Shown here piece after piece: positions 17,059 through 26,883 of a stretch of 42,666 nucleotides of DNA (its first letter is position 1; every line of letters starts with the position of its first letter). Below the pieces are notes generated by a model. That model was not told the DNA's origin. It saw only the letters and a program-made list of their open reading frames with translations, and made no database searches. Source of the DNA: Lachnospiraceae bacterium (GTDB taxonomy: Bacteria; Bacillota; Clostridia; Lachnospirales; Lachnospiraceae); NCBI GenBank assembly GCA_024695575.1, contig JAILHY010000043.1, positions 1-42,666 on the forward strand, given 5' to 3'. The position numbers and the translations under genes are program-made.

Positions 17059-19403
17059 GGATAATAAGCTGTAATATCGCCAATTTCGGCAAACTTCATG
17101 ATCTTAAGCTTTCTTTTACCGAGGGGCTCAATCGGATCGAAGAGCGTAACGGCTGGGGAAAGTCTACTCTCAGCGCCTTTGTGAAGGCCATGCTCTACGG
17201 ACTTGAAGGTGACGGCAAGCGTGATGAGACCGTATGCGAAAGAAAACACTATAAGCCCTGGCAGGGCGGGACTTTCGGAGGCTCTCTTGTTTTTGAAGCA
17301 GGTGGCAAGCGCTACGAGGTTTTCAGATCCTTTGGGAGCAAATCAGCAGACGACGTGTTTGAACTTAGGGATTATGACACCAAGCTTGTAAGTTCGGATT
17401 ATACTGAGAAACTGGGCGAAGAGCTCTTTAAGATTAACGCGGATTCTTTTGCAAGGACCGTTTTCATCAAACAAAGTGAGGCAGGGTATTCCGATGCCAC
17501 CGCGGACATTAACGCTAAGCTTGGAAACATTTCGGATCACCTGGATCTTAACCGCTTTGATACCATTGAAGCTAAGATCAAGGACGAGTTAAACGCATTA
17601 AGCGCTACCCGCAAGACCGGCGAAATATACAAGTTAAAGGACAGCGTCACGGAACTTAAAGCTAGGATATTGGCCGATTCCGATGCCTCAAGCGGGGCTG
17701 ACAGTATAAGGGCGCGAATTGACGAGTCCAAAAAGAAGATAGCATCCCTTACTGAAGAGAAAGCAAAGCTTACGGAACTTAGAAAGCAGGCATCCCTGAA
17801 TCTTAAGAGAAAGACGGACAGGGAAACCATTGATAACCTTATAAAAGATCTTAAGGCAAAAGAAGTTTCCTTAAACGAAGCAAAGGAAAGCTTAAATTAT
17901 CACGGAACGGGCGAAGTTTCCGATTCCATTAATCTTATTATGGAAAGATCCGCTTCACTTTCAAAGCTAAGAAAGACTATGGCGGGTTTTGAACTTTGCA
18001 GCGAGGAAAGGGAAGAGCTATCTTCCTACAGAAACAGGATCAAGGATCCGGAAGCCGCCTTAAAACAGGTTGAGGAGGCTACTGCCGCTGTCTATTCCGT
18101 GGCTTCTTTTGACAGGGAAGCGGGAGAGAAGGATAAGCAGGCCGGAGACCTTGATTTCGAACGTACCGAACTCATCAAAAAGAAAAAGTCTGCAAAGGCT
18201 GTATTTTTCCTTGCACTGGGAAGTGTTCTTCTTGTTGCGGCGGTACTGTTCCTTAAGGATTATCTTAAAGAAAACGTAGACAGCGGAAAGCTGTTTGTGA
18301 TGCTTGGCGCAGGAGCGGGGCTTATTTTGCTTGATCTGATAGTATGTTTACTCCGCGTGAATGCTGGAAACCGCGACATTGCCATGCTTGATTCAAGGAT
18401 AGCAAAGCTTGATTCAGAGATTAAGGAGCTTGACGATAAGATAGGCAAATCAAATCTCCTGGCTGAGTCCGTGCTTACGGGAAACGGCATGCTTTATAAC
18501 CCCGAGACCGTTTCTGCGGATCTTAAGATCCTGTATCGGGATTGCCACGATTATAACGTCCTTCTTGAAAAAGAAAAACGCCTCATAGACAACGACAGGA
18601 CAGAAGAGTGCGAGGCCCTGGTTTCGGAGATAAAGAGTTACTTTTTCGACTTCGGTCTGTCTGTTAATGAGGACGAGTTTAACGCAGCGCTTTCGGGACT
18701 TATGCGTAAGAGCGAAGCTTACATGTCAAGTAAGGGCTTGTATTCAGACGCCCTTGCCCGTAAGGAAGAATTTGAGCAAAACCACGATGTTGAGGAACTG
18801 TTAAAGGATCAGGAGGACGATATCCCGGCTCTTGAAGAGATCGATGCAAGAGAAAGAGCATTGGACAGTGAGATCAAGATCGTAAACGACAATCTTTCTA
18901 TAGATAAAAGACAACTGGAAGCCTTTATGGAACGGATCGAGAACGTGGATGAACTTGAGGACAGGCTTGACGCAGTTAAGGAAGCAATTGCCGATAAGAG
19001 CGAGAGAGTAAGCCTCCTTGAAGGCGCCAGGGATTACTTATTAAAGGCAAAAGAAAACCTTGCAATGCGATACATAGGCCCCCTGTGGGAGAGTTTCTCA
19101 AGTTATTACAGGCACATCACGGGTAATGACGCATTGGACTACACCATGGACGCTAACCTCAATCTTTCGGTAAGTGACGGAAGTCTGCTTCATTCAACGG
19201 GTTTTTTGAGTGACGGTTACAGGGATCTTACAGGTGTCTGTATGAGGCTTGCCCTTGCGGACGCCATGTACCCCGGCGAAAAGCCTATGCTCATTCTTGA
19301 CGATCCTTTCGTAAACCTTGACAAGGTCAATCACGAGGGCGGAATGAAGCTCCTTGATGCGGTTTCGGGGAGATACCAGGTTCTTTATTTTACATGCAGA
19401 TAA
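17055..19403 (+). CDS. SbcC/YhaN-like AAA ATPase with coiled coils
   Basis: N-terminal IEERNGWGKSTLSAFVKAMLYG (Walker A); long coiled coil with two hydrophobic segments; C-terminal LSDGYRDLTGVCMRLALADA and MLILDDPFVNLD. Confidence 0.88.
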   Translation: MRIISCNIANFGKLHDLKLSFTEGLNRIEERNGWGKSTLSAFVKAMLYGLEGDGKRDETVCERKHYKPWQGGTFGGSLVFEAGGKRYEVFRSFGSKSADDVFELRDYDTKLVSSDYTEKLGEELFKINADSFARTVFIKQSEAGYSDATADINAKLGNISDHLDLNRFDTIEAKIKDELNALSATRKTGEIYKLKDSVTELKARILADSDASSGADSIRARIDESKKKIASLTEEKAKLTELRKQASLNLKRKTDRETIDNLIKDLKAKEVSLNEAKESLNYHGTGEVSDSINLIMERSASLSKLRKTMAGFELCSEEREELSSYRNRIKDPEAALKQVEEATAAVYSVASFDREAGEKDKQAGDLDFERTELIKKKKSAKAVFFLALGSVLLVAAVLFLKDYLKENVDSGKLFVMLGAGAGLILLDLIVCLLRVNAGNRDIAMLDSRIAKLDSEIKELDDKIGKSNLLAESVLTGNGMLYNPETVSADLKILYRDCHDYNVLLEKEKRLIDNDRTEECEALVSEIKSYFFDFGLSVNEDEFNAALSGLMRKSEAYMSSKGLYSDALARKEEFEQNHDVEELLKDQEDDIPALEEIDARERALDSEIKIVNDNLSIDKRQLEAFMERIENVDELEDRLDAVKEAIADKSERVSLLEGARDYLLKAKENLAMRYIGPLWESFSSYYRHITGNDALDYTMDANLNLSVSDGSLLHSTGFLSDGYRDLTGVCMRLALADAMYPGEKPMLILDDPFVNLDKVNHEGGMKLLDAVSGRYQVLYFTCR

Positions 19404-19480
19404 GTCATAGCCATAATACACAAAAAACACCTGCGTTTTTTGGGATTGTGGATAATTGTATACAATAATGCAAAAATCCG

Positions 19481-19508
19481 TTGACACGGAACTTCCCCTT
19501 GGTATAAA
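19481..19508 (+). promoter_or_regulatory. Promoter of the aminotransferase gene
   Basis: TTGACA (19481-19486), 16-nt spacer, TATAAA (19503-19508). Confidence 0.65.
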
Positions 19509-19543
19509 TTATAATCGTCAACTATCAGACTGTGGAGGAAGCC

Positions 19544-20743
19544 ATGTCACTTACATTATCTGTTAAGGCTCAGGCCGTTAAACCTTCTTCGACCCTTGCC
19601 ATCACTGCAAAAGCCAAGGAACTTAAAGCAAGCGGTGTGGACGTGGTAGGATTCGGAGCGGGAGAACCTGATTTCAATACCCCCAAGAACATCTGCGATG
19701 CAGCAATTAAGGCCATTGATACAGGCTTTACCAAATATACACCCGCATCGGGAACCAACGAACTTAAGGCTGCGATTTCCCGTAAGTTCAGAGATTTCAA
19801 CGGGCTTGATTATGCCCCCAACCAGATCGTAATTTCCAACGGAGGAAAGCACGGTCTTTCCAATGTGTTTGACGCTATCTTAAATCCCGGCGATGAAGTT
19901 ATCATCCCGGCACCTTATTGGCTTTCTTATCCCGAAATGGTTAAGCTTTCCGACGGTGTGCCCGTATTCGTATACGGAACCAAGGAAAACGGATATAAGA
20001 TCACGGCTAAACAGCTTGAGGCTGCGATTACCGACAAGACCAAAGCACTTGTCCTTAATTCCCCCAACAACCCCACCGGTATGGTTTATTCCCGCAAGGA
20101 GCTCGAGGCCATTGCCAAGGTTGTTGTAAAACGTGACATATATGTGGTTGCGGATGAGATGTACGAAAACCTTATCTACGACGATGCAGAGCATGTAAGT
20201 ATCGCAAGCCTCGGCAAGGACATCTACGAAAGAACCATTACCTGTTCCGGTCTTTCCAAGGCCTATGCCATGACCGGCTGGCGTATCGGATATACAGCCT
20301 CTTCAGTTGAGATTGCGAAGCTCATGTCCGCTATCCAGTCCCATGCCACCAGCAACCCCAATTCCATCGCGCAGTATGCTTCCGTTGAGGCGTTAAACGG
20401 CCCTCAGGACACCATCGAAAAGATGCGCAAGGAATTTGACAAGAGAAGACTCTATATGTACGAGAGAGTTAAACTCATGCCCTATGTGGACATCTTAAAG
20501 CCCCAGGGTGCGTTCTACCTCTTTATCGATATCAGTGAAGTCCTTAAAAAGAAATACAAGGGCGAGAAGATAAAGGATGCCAAGGATTTCGCGTCGAAGC
20601 TCCTTGAAGAAAGAGCGGTTGCGGTAATCCCCTGCGGAGATTTCGGTTTCCCTGAGCATATCAGATTATCTTATGCGATCAGCATGGAGCAGATCACGAA
20701 GGGACTCAACAGGATAGAGGAGTTCTTGAGAGAACTGAAGTAA
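19544..20743 (+). CDS. PLP-dependent aminotransferase (aspartate aminotransferase family, class I)
   Basis: GFGAGEPDFNTP, NSPNNPTGMVYS, TCSGLSKAYAMTGWRIGY; ATG 19544 follows SD GTGGAGG. Confidence 0.93.
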   Translation: MSLTLSVKAQAVKPSSTLAITAKAKELKASGVDVVGFGAGEPDFNTPKNICDAAIKAIDTGFTKYTPASGTNELKAAISRKFRDFNGLDYAPNQIVISNGGKHGLSNVFDAILNPGDEVIIPAPYWLSYPEMVKLSDGVPVFVYGTKENGYKITAKQLEAAITDKTKALVLNSPNNPTGMVYSRKELEAIAKVVVKRDIYVVADEMYENLIYDDAEHVSIASLGKDIYERTITCSGLSKAYAMTGWRIGYTASSVEIAKLMSAIQSHATSNPNSIAQYASVEALNGPQDTIEKMRKEFDKRRLYMYERVKLMPYVDILKPQGAFYLFIDISEVLKKKYKGEKIKDAKDFASKLLEERAVAVIPCGDFGFPEHIRLSYAISMEQITKGLNRIEEFLRELK

Positions 20744-20757
20744 ATAACCGAGTTTTT

Positions 20758-20788
20758 TAAAAGAACCGCGTAAGGCGGTTCTTTCTAT
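20758..20788 (+). terminator. Intrinsic terminator after the aminotransferase gene
   Basis: AAAGAACCGC-gtaag-GCGGTTCTTT with a T-rich tail. Confidence 0.8.
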
Positions 20789-20801
20789 TTCATTATCTGT
20801 A

Positions 20802-21183
20802 TGAATGTGACGCTTCCGAAACGAGCATAAAGCACTTGAATGTCACGCATCCTCGAAAACAAGCAGTTCTCCTCGGACACGCTTGCGCTAATGTCCTCGC
20901 GCAACGGGCTCAACCGCCCCTGCTTCGCAGGGTTCTAAGCTCGTGGAGAACCTCGCTAAGAACCGGTCGCTGTGGAAAGTCCTGCGGAGAACTCTTCTTT
21001 CCGAGTCTGCTGTCCTATCAACAACATAAGCGAACGGAGCAGCAAATTGATTTCGCAGGCTTTGCGAAACGTATGCCGTGTGGCTTTTACGGCGGGCACA
21101 CGGGATTCGCACCCGCCGAGAAATCACTATTTGCTGGCCGGTAGCGTACTGTTCATAACTTTTTGCAGTTCGCGTGAGCGTAT
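20802..21183. repeat. Mosaic hairpin-rich intergenic repeat, copy B
   Basis: Same ends as copy A plus an exact 23-mer (20845-20867) that is the reverse complement of 13262-13284. Confidence 0.8.
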
Positions 21184-21331
21184 CCTTTATGTATGAATCA
21201 ACAATTTTTGTTAAATAATTCTTTCACATTCATTTTCCTATATGTAGTACATCTTTAGTTCACATAATCCGACATATGGTATTTCCATTCCGAGAGCCTC
21301 GAAATCCGCATAAATCCTGCAAAATTTCTGT

Positions 21332-21360
21332 TTGCAATTCTCAAAATTACCCTATATAAT
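21332..21360 (+). promoter_or_regulatory. Promoter of the xerD-like gene
   Basis: TTGCAA (21332-21337), 17-nt spacer, TATAAT (21355-21360). Confidence 0.6.
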
Positions 21361-21417
21361 TATTTTGCGGTTAACATATTTCGTTAACAATAATCTTTTT
21401 GTCCGGAGAGAAACAAC

Positions 21418-22302
21418 GTGGAACGGGAAATCGACGGATTCATCTCATATTTACATAATGTTAAAAAGGTTTCGATCAACACCGAGCTTTCCTACAGACG
21501 CGATCTTAACAAGCTTCGCGCATTTATGGAAGAGCGTGGTGTTGTTTCCGTGTCATCCCTTAATTCCGACAATCTTTCCGAATATATAGCATATCTTCAT
21601 GACAACAATTTCTCTGCGGCTACGGTTTCACGTAACATAGCCTGCATTAAGAGCTTTTCGCATTATCTTAACAAGGAGGGTCTTATTTCTTCCGACATTT
21701 CCACGGGACTTAAAGCTCCCAAGGTAGAGAAGAAGGTTCCCGAGATCCTTACCACCAAGGAAGTAGTCAAGCTCCTTGAACAGCCTAACGGTAACACACC
21801 CAAGGATATAAGAGACAAGGCTATGCTTGAGCTTCTTTATGCTACAGGCATCAGAGTTTCCGAGCTTATAGGACTTAAGCTTTCCGATCTTAACCTTCAG
21901 ATGGGGCTTCTTGCCTGCAAGGATTCAAATAAGGAAAGAGTCATTCCCTTCGGTCACGAAGCCAAGAAGGCTCTTACCGCTTATCTTGGACCGGTGCGTG
22001 ACAGCATGCTTGAGACAGGCACCGAGGATGTTCTTTTTGTAAACTGCAGCGGACAGCCCATGTCCAGACAGGGTTTCTGGAAGCTTATCAAGTTCTACGC
22101 CAAGAAGGCGGGCATTGATGCGGATATAACGCCTCATACATTAAGACATTCTTTTGCAGCTCACCTTGTTGAGAACGGAGCAGACCTTCACGCAGTACAG
22201 GAAATGCTGGGTCATTCGGATATTTCCACTACACTTATCTATGCCAACATGGGTCATTCCAAGTTGCGAGACGAATATCAGAAGGCTCATCCCAGAGGAT
22301 AG
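21418..22302 (+). CDS. xerD: Site-specific tyrosine recombinase XerD-like
   Basis: SAM-like N-terminal domain; ATGIRVSEL, HTLRHSFAAHLVENGADLHAVQEMLGHSDISTTLIYANM catalytic motifs. GTG start. Confidence 0.88.
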   Translation: MEREIDGFISYLHNVKKVSINTELSYRRDLNKLRAFMEERGVVSVSSLNSDNLSEYIAYLHDNNFSAATVSRNIACIKSFSHYLNKEGLISSDISTGLKAPKVEKKVPEILTTKEVVKLLEQPNGNTPKDIRDKAMLELLYATGIRVSELIGLKLSDLNLQMGLLACKDSNKERVIPFGHEAKKALTAYLGPVRDSMLETGTEDVLFVNCSGQPMSRQGFWKLIKFYAKKAGIDADITPHTLRHSFAAHLVENGADLHAVQEMLGHSDISTTLIYANMGHSKLRDEYQKAHPRG

Positions 22303-22304
22303 CC

Positions 22305-23450
22305 ATGGAAACTGTATATCTCGACAACGGAGCGACCACTCCAATATGTAAAGATGCAGTGGACGCAATGAATAAGGTGATTTCGGAGGAGTACGGCAAT
22401 CCTTCCGGAGTATATACAAAGGGCGTAGAGGCCAAGGGAATTATAAACAGGGCAAGAACGGATATAGCCGCTTCCCTTAAGGCTTTTGATAATGAGATCT
22501 ATTTTACGTCCGGTGGCTCTGAAAGCGATAACTGGGCGCTTGTGGGGACAGCGCTCAAGGCAGGTAAGGGCCATATAATCAGTACCGCCATCGAACATCA
22601 CGCGGTAATGAATACGCTTAACACATTGGGGTCATTGGGGTACGGTATTTCTTTTGCAAAGCCTGATTCAGGCGGTTTTGTCAGTGCGGACAGCGTATTA
22701 TCGCTTATTCGTCCGGATACTTTCCTCATTTCAATGATGCTTGTTAATAACGAGACGGGTGTTTACCAGCCGGTAAGCGAAGTTGGCGCGGCGGCAAGAA
22801 AGCGCGGTATCATTATGCATACCGATGCGGTTGCAGCTGTCGGTAAAGTGCCTGTTGATGTAAACTCGCTGAATGTTGATCTCTTAAGTGCCAGCGCACA
22901 CAAGTTTCACGGCCCTAAGGGGACAGGATTTCTGTATATAAGGCGCGGAACTCCTATTTCACCATTTATTTACGGCGGCGGCCAGGAAATGGGCATGCGG
23001 GGCGGCACGGAGAACACTCCCTGCGTTGCGGGAATGAACGCAGCTTTAAAGTATTCGGAAAGTCATTTTCTGGATTCTGTCGATAAGCAAAAGAAATTAA
23101 AACAACTTCTTTTTGATTTGATAAAGGAAAAGATCCCGGATGTTAGGCTTAACGGGTATATAGACAGTGATAAGACCGCTCCCTGGTGCTTAAACATAAG
23201 CATTCCGGGTATAGTTGGAACGTCCCTTCTGATATTGCTTGATATGAAGGGAATATGTGCGTCGACAGGTGCAACCTGTAACCAGTCATCAAAAGAGCCG
23301 TCTCATGTTCTGACGGCCATGGGACGGTCAAAAGAAGAGGCGGCATCTTCAATCAGATTTACGTTAAGTTTCGAGAATACTGAGGAAGAGATCCGTTACA
23401 CTGCCGATGTTCTCGCAGAAAGTGTCAGATATCTTCGAAGCATGAATTAA
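22305..23450 (+). CDS. Cysteine desulfurase (NifS/IscS-like)
   Basis: VYLDNGATTPICKDAV, SGGSESDNWAL, HTDAVAAVGKVPVD, SASAHKFHGPKGTGFLYIR, GGQEMGMRGGTENTP, Cys loop CASTGATCNQSSKEPSHVL. Confidence 0.92.
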   Translation: METVYLDNGATTPICKDAVDAMNKVISEEYGNPSGVYTKGVEAKGIINRARTDIAASLKAFDNEIYFTSGGSESDNWALVGTALKAGKGHIISTAIEHHAVMNTLNTLGSLGYGISFAKPDSGGFVSADSVLSLIRPDTFLISMMLVNNETGVYQPVSEVGAAARKRGIIMHTDAVAAVGKVPVDVNSLNVDLLSASAHKFHGPKGTGFLYIRRGTPISPFIYGGGQEMGMRGGTENTPCVAGMNAALKYSESHFLDSVDKQKKLKQLLFDLIKEKIPDVRLNGYIDSDKTAPWCLNISIPGIVGTSLLILLDMKGICASTGATCNQSSKEPSHVLTAMGRSKEEAASSIRFTLSFENTEEEIRYTADVLAESVRYLRSMN

Positions 23451-24265
23451 AGCTTCACAAAGGTGGCTGTGCGGTTTTCAAAGGTGCAGTAGTACTTGAA
23501 TCCGCAATCGGCAAGTATATCAGCCGCCACATCAAAATGTGTGCCGACAATCTCGGGGCGGTGGGCATCGGAGCCTACGGTAACGATCTCGCCGCCGAGT
23601 TCTTTATATCTCTTCAGAATATAGGCATTGGGACATGGATTCTTTTTACCCTTGGAAAGGGAACTCATGTTAAGCTCAATGCCTTTTTCATTTTCTATCA
23701 GGTAATTAAGGATATCGTCTATTATGTCTTTGTGTTCCTCAGGCTTATAATCATCCTCGGGATATGGCATGACCCTGGTTGGCATATCCATGTGAGCCAG
23801 AACGTCGAAATTGTTGAATTTCACGATGTTATCACGAATGGCACGGAAATAGTCGCCAAGAGCGCTGCGAATATCGCGGTTTTCAAAGAATTTATTGTCA
23901 TATATATCAAGCCCGTCAATGAAGTGAACAGATCCAAGTACAAGATCAAACTCATGGGAGTGGGCAAGGACTGCGTTCTGCCTGAAAGCTTCGGGAAGGA
24001 GGCCGATCTCTATACCGAATCCCACAAACATTTTGTCCCTGTATTCTTCGCGAAGCTTAAGTATCTCGTAAAGATAGGAATCCACGTTAAGATCCCAGCA
24101 TCCCTTGGGGTACTCGGGGTAATCAGGGGCTTCGAAATCATTATGATCGGTAAAAGAAATATGTTTAAGCCCTTTTGAAAAAGCGGATTCAGCCATTTCC
24201 TTCATGGTGGCTTTCGAGTCAGGACTATAGCTACAGTGTAAGTGCTGGTCTGCAAATATCGGCAT
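23447..24265 (-). CDS. PHP-domain histidinol-phosphatase (HisJ-like)
   Basis: ADQHLHCSYSPDS, ISFTDHND, GIEIGL, LGSVHFIDG, DVLAHMDMP, VTVGSDAHRPE. Confidence 0.88.
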   Translation of the reverse strand: MPIFADQHLHCSYSPDSKATMKEMAESAFSKGLKHISFTDHNDFEAPDYPEYPKGCWDLNVDSYLYEILKLREEYRDKMFVGFGIEIGLLPEAFRQNAVLAHSHEFDLVLGSVHFIDGLDIYDNKFFENRDIRSALGDYFRAIRDNIVKFNNFDVLAHMDMPTRVMPYPEDDYKPEEHKDIIDDILNYLIENEKGIELNMSSLSKGKKNPCPNAYILKRYKELGGEIVTVGSDAHRPEIVGTHFDVAADILADCGFKYYCTFENRTATFVKL

Positions 24266-24473
24266 TATTTGTCTCCTTATCTATGATAATCTTTAGTGTT
24301 ATTATACACGTTATGGTAAAATTGTGCAGTCAATACTTGTATTTAATAAGAATTTTATATAAGTCGCTATTGCTTTTTACATATAAATCAATTAAAATAA
24401 TTGCGCTGACAATATTTTGACAATCTTTTGTTTTGGATTGTCGGACAAATAGAATATCCAGGAGGATTTGAAA

Positions 24474-25490
24474 ATGGCAGTTAAAGTAGCAATTAACGGA
24501 TTTGGACGTATCGGACGTCTTGCATTCAGACAGATGTTCGGAGCTGAAGGCTTTGAAATCGTTGCAATCAACGATCTTACCAGCCCTGAGATGCTTGCAC
24601 ATCTTCTCAAGTACGACAGCACACAGGGTCGTTACGCACTCTGCGACAAGGTTTCTTTCGGTGAAGATTCCATTACCGTAGACGGCAAGAAGATCACCAT
24701 CTACAAGGAAGCAGATGCTAAGAACCTTCCTTGGGGACAGCTTGGTGTAGACGTTGTTCTTGAGTGTACCGGTTTCTATACAAGCAAGGATAAGGCACAG
24801 GCTCACATCGATGCAGGTGCTAAGCACGTTATCATTTCTGCTCCCGCAGGTAATGATCTTCCTACCATCGTTTACAATGTTAACCACAAGAATCTTACAA
24901 AGGATGACAAGATCATCTCTGCAGCTTCCTGCACCACCAACTGCCTTGCTCCTATGGCTAAGGCTCTTAACGATCTTGCAACCATCAAGTCCGGTATCAT
25001 GTGCACAATTCACGCTTACACCGGCGACCAGATGACTCTTGACGGACCTCAGAGAAAGGGCGACAAGAGACGTTCTCGTGCAGCAGCTTGCAACATCGTT
25101 CCCAACTCAACAGGTGCAGCTAAGGCAATCGGCCTTGTTATCCCTGAGTTGAACGGTAAGCTCATCGGCGCAGCACAGCGTGTTCCTACCCCTACCGGTT
25201 CTACCACCATCCTTACCGCTGTTGTTGAAGGTAATGTTACCAAAGAGCAGATCAACGACGCTATGAAGGCTGCTTCCAACGAGTCCTTCGGTTACAACAC
25301 CGACGAAATCGTTTCTTCCGATATCATCGGCATGACCTATGGTTCACTCTTTGATGCAACTCAGACCATGGTTCTTCCTCTTGACAACGGAACCACTCAG
25401 GTTCAGGTTGTTTCATGGTATGACAACGAGAATTCCTACACCTCTCAGATGGTTCGTACCATCAAGCACTTCGGAAGCCTTCTCAAATAA
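24474..25490 (+). CDS. gap: Glyceraldehyde-3-phosphate dehydrogenase, type I
   Basis: [63 protein letters not shown]; strong SD aggagg. Confidence 0.98.
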   Translation: MAVKVAINGFGRIGRLAFRQMFGAEGFEIVAINDLTSPEMLAHLLKYDSTQGRYALCDKVSFGEDSITVDGKKITIYKEADAKNLPWGQLGVDVVLECTGFYTSKDKAQAHIDAGAKHVIISAPAGNDLPTIVYNVNHKNLTKDDKIISAASCTTNCLAPMAKALNDLATIKSGIMCTIHAYTGDQMTLDGPQRKGDKRRSRAAACNIVPNSTGAAKAIGLVIPELNGKLIGAAQRVPTPTGSTTILTAVVEGNVTKEQINDAMKAASNESFGYNTDEIVSSDIIGMTYGSLFDATQTMVLPLDNGTTQVQVVSWYDNENSYTSQMVRTIKHFGSLLK

Positions 25491-25515
25491 GTTTAAGGCG
25501 ACTATATGAGCTTAT

Positions 25516-25548
25516 GGGCCCGGTCCGCATAGGGCCGGGTCCTTTTTT
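25516..25548 (+). terminator. Intrinsic terminator after gap
   Basis: GGGCCCGGTCC-gcata-GGGCCGGGTCC-TTTTTT (11 bp with two wobbles). Confidence 0.85.
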
Positions 25549-25552
25549 GAAA

Positions 25553-25613
25553 TGTCATCCTGAGCTCCTTTTTGTCATCCTGAGCGGAGGCGAAGCCGGA
25601 GTCGAAGGATCTT
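25553..25613. repeat. REP-like repeat (TGTCATCCTGAGC...GTCGAAGGATCTT), copy 1 with duplicated 5' part
   Basis: TGTCATCCTGAGC occurs twice (25553 and 25573) before GGAGTCGAAGGATCTTA; outer ATCCT/AGGAT and inner GGC-GAA-GCC pairing. Confidence 0.8.
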
Positions 25614-25637
25614 AATAAAAAATGGAGGTTTTTACAT

Positions 25638-26870
25638 ATGGCACTTAACAAAAAGTCAGTTGACGATTTTAGCGCTAAGGGTAAGAGAGTCCTTGTTCGT
25701 TGCGACTTCAACGTACCCCTTAAGAACGGCGAGATCACAGACGATACCCGTATCGTTGCAGCTCTTCCCACAATTCAGAAGCTTATGAAGGACGGCGGCA
25801 AGGTTATCCTTTGCTCCCACCTTGGCAAAGTTAAAGAAGGACCTAACGAGAAGGAATCCCTTGCTCCCGTAGCTAAGGCTCTTTCCGCTAAACTTGGCAA
25901 AGAAATTGTTTTCGTAGCTGATAACAACGTTACCGGCGACGCAGCTACCAAAGCTGTTGAAGCTATGAAGGAAGGAGACGTTGTTCTTCTTCAGAATACC
26001 CGTTTCCGTATGGAAGAAGAAACCAAGCCCGAGAAGGCAGGCGAGAAGTTCGCTCAGGAACTTGCAGATCTTTGCGATGACTATGTATGCGACGCTTTCG
26101 GTTCTTCACACAGAGCACACGCTTCCGTATCTGTTGTTACCAAGTTTGTTCGCGCTAAATGCGGCAACTGTGCAGTTGGTTACCTTCTGCAGAAGGAGAT
26201 CTACTTCCTTGGCAACGCAGTAGAAAATCCTGTACGTCCTTTCGTAGCTATTCTCGGTGGCGCTAAGGTTGCTGATAAGCTCAACGTTATCAATAACCTT
26301 CTTGAGAAGTGCGATACCCTCATCATCGGCGGCGGTATGGCATTCACCTTCCTTAAGGCACAGGGTTATGAGATCGGTAAGTCTCTTGTAGATATGGAGA
26401 AAATCGATTACTGTAAGGAAATGATGGCTAAGGCAGAGAAGCTTGGCAAGAAGCTCCTTCTTCCTGTTGATACCACCATCGCTAAGGCTTTCCCTGATCC
26501 CATCGACGGACCTGTTGAGGTATCCGTAGTTGATTCAAAGGCAATTCCTGCTGACATGGAAGGTCTTGATATCGGACCCAAGACCGCAGAGCTTTACGCT
26601 GATGCTGTTAAGTCCGCTAAGACCGTTGTTTGGAACGGACCTATGGGCGTATTCGAGAACCCCACTCTTGCAAAGGGTACTCTTTCCGTAGCAAAGGCAC
26701 TTGCTGATTCTACCGCAACCACCATCATCGGCGGCGGTGACTCCGCAGCAGCTGTTAACCAGATGGGTCTTGGCGACAAGATGAGCCACATCTCCACCGG
26801 CGGCGGCGCTTCCCTTGAGTTCTTAGAGGGCAAGGAACTTCCCGGTGTATATGCAGCGGACGATAAGTAA
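25638..26870 (+). CDS. pgk: Phosphoglycerate kinase
   Basis: [60 protein letters not shown]. Confidence 0.98.
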   Translation: MALNKKSVDDFSAKGKRVLVRCDFNVPLKNGEITDDTRIVAALPTIQKLMKDGGKVILCSHLGKVKEGPNEKESLAPVAKALSAKLGKEIVFVADNNVTGDAATKAVEAMKEGDVVLLQNTRFRMEEETKPEKAGEKFAQELADLCDDYVCDAFGSSHRAHASVSVVTKFVRAKCGNCAVGYLLQKEIYFLGNAVENPVRPFVAILGGAKVADKLNVINNLLEKCDTLIIGGGMAFTFLKAQGYEIGKSLVDMEKIDYCKEMMAKAEKLGKKLLLPVDTTIAKAFPDPIDGPVEVSVVDSKAIPADMEGLDIGPKTAELYADAVKSAKTVVWNGPMGVFENPTLAKGTLSVAKALADSTATTIIGGGDSAAAVNQMGLGDKMSHISTGGGASLEFLEGKELPGVYAADDK

Positions 26871-26883
26871 ATAATTACAAAGA

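Noticed and set aside
20836-21144. 102-aa and related ORFs inside element B
   Set aside because: Repeat sequence between two terminal inverted repeats; no SD and no recognisable domain.
21370-21388. dif-like site next to xerD
   Set aside because: GTTAAC-N7-GTTAAC does not match the 28-bp Xer/dif consensus; an operator reading fits better.
24330-25013. 227-aa minus-strand ORF antisense to gap
   Set aside because: Shadow ORF across a conserved housekeeping gene.
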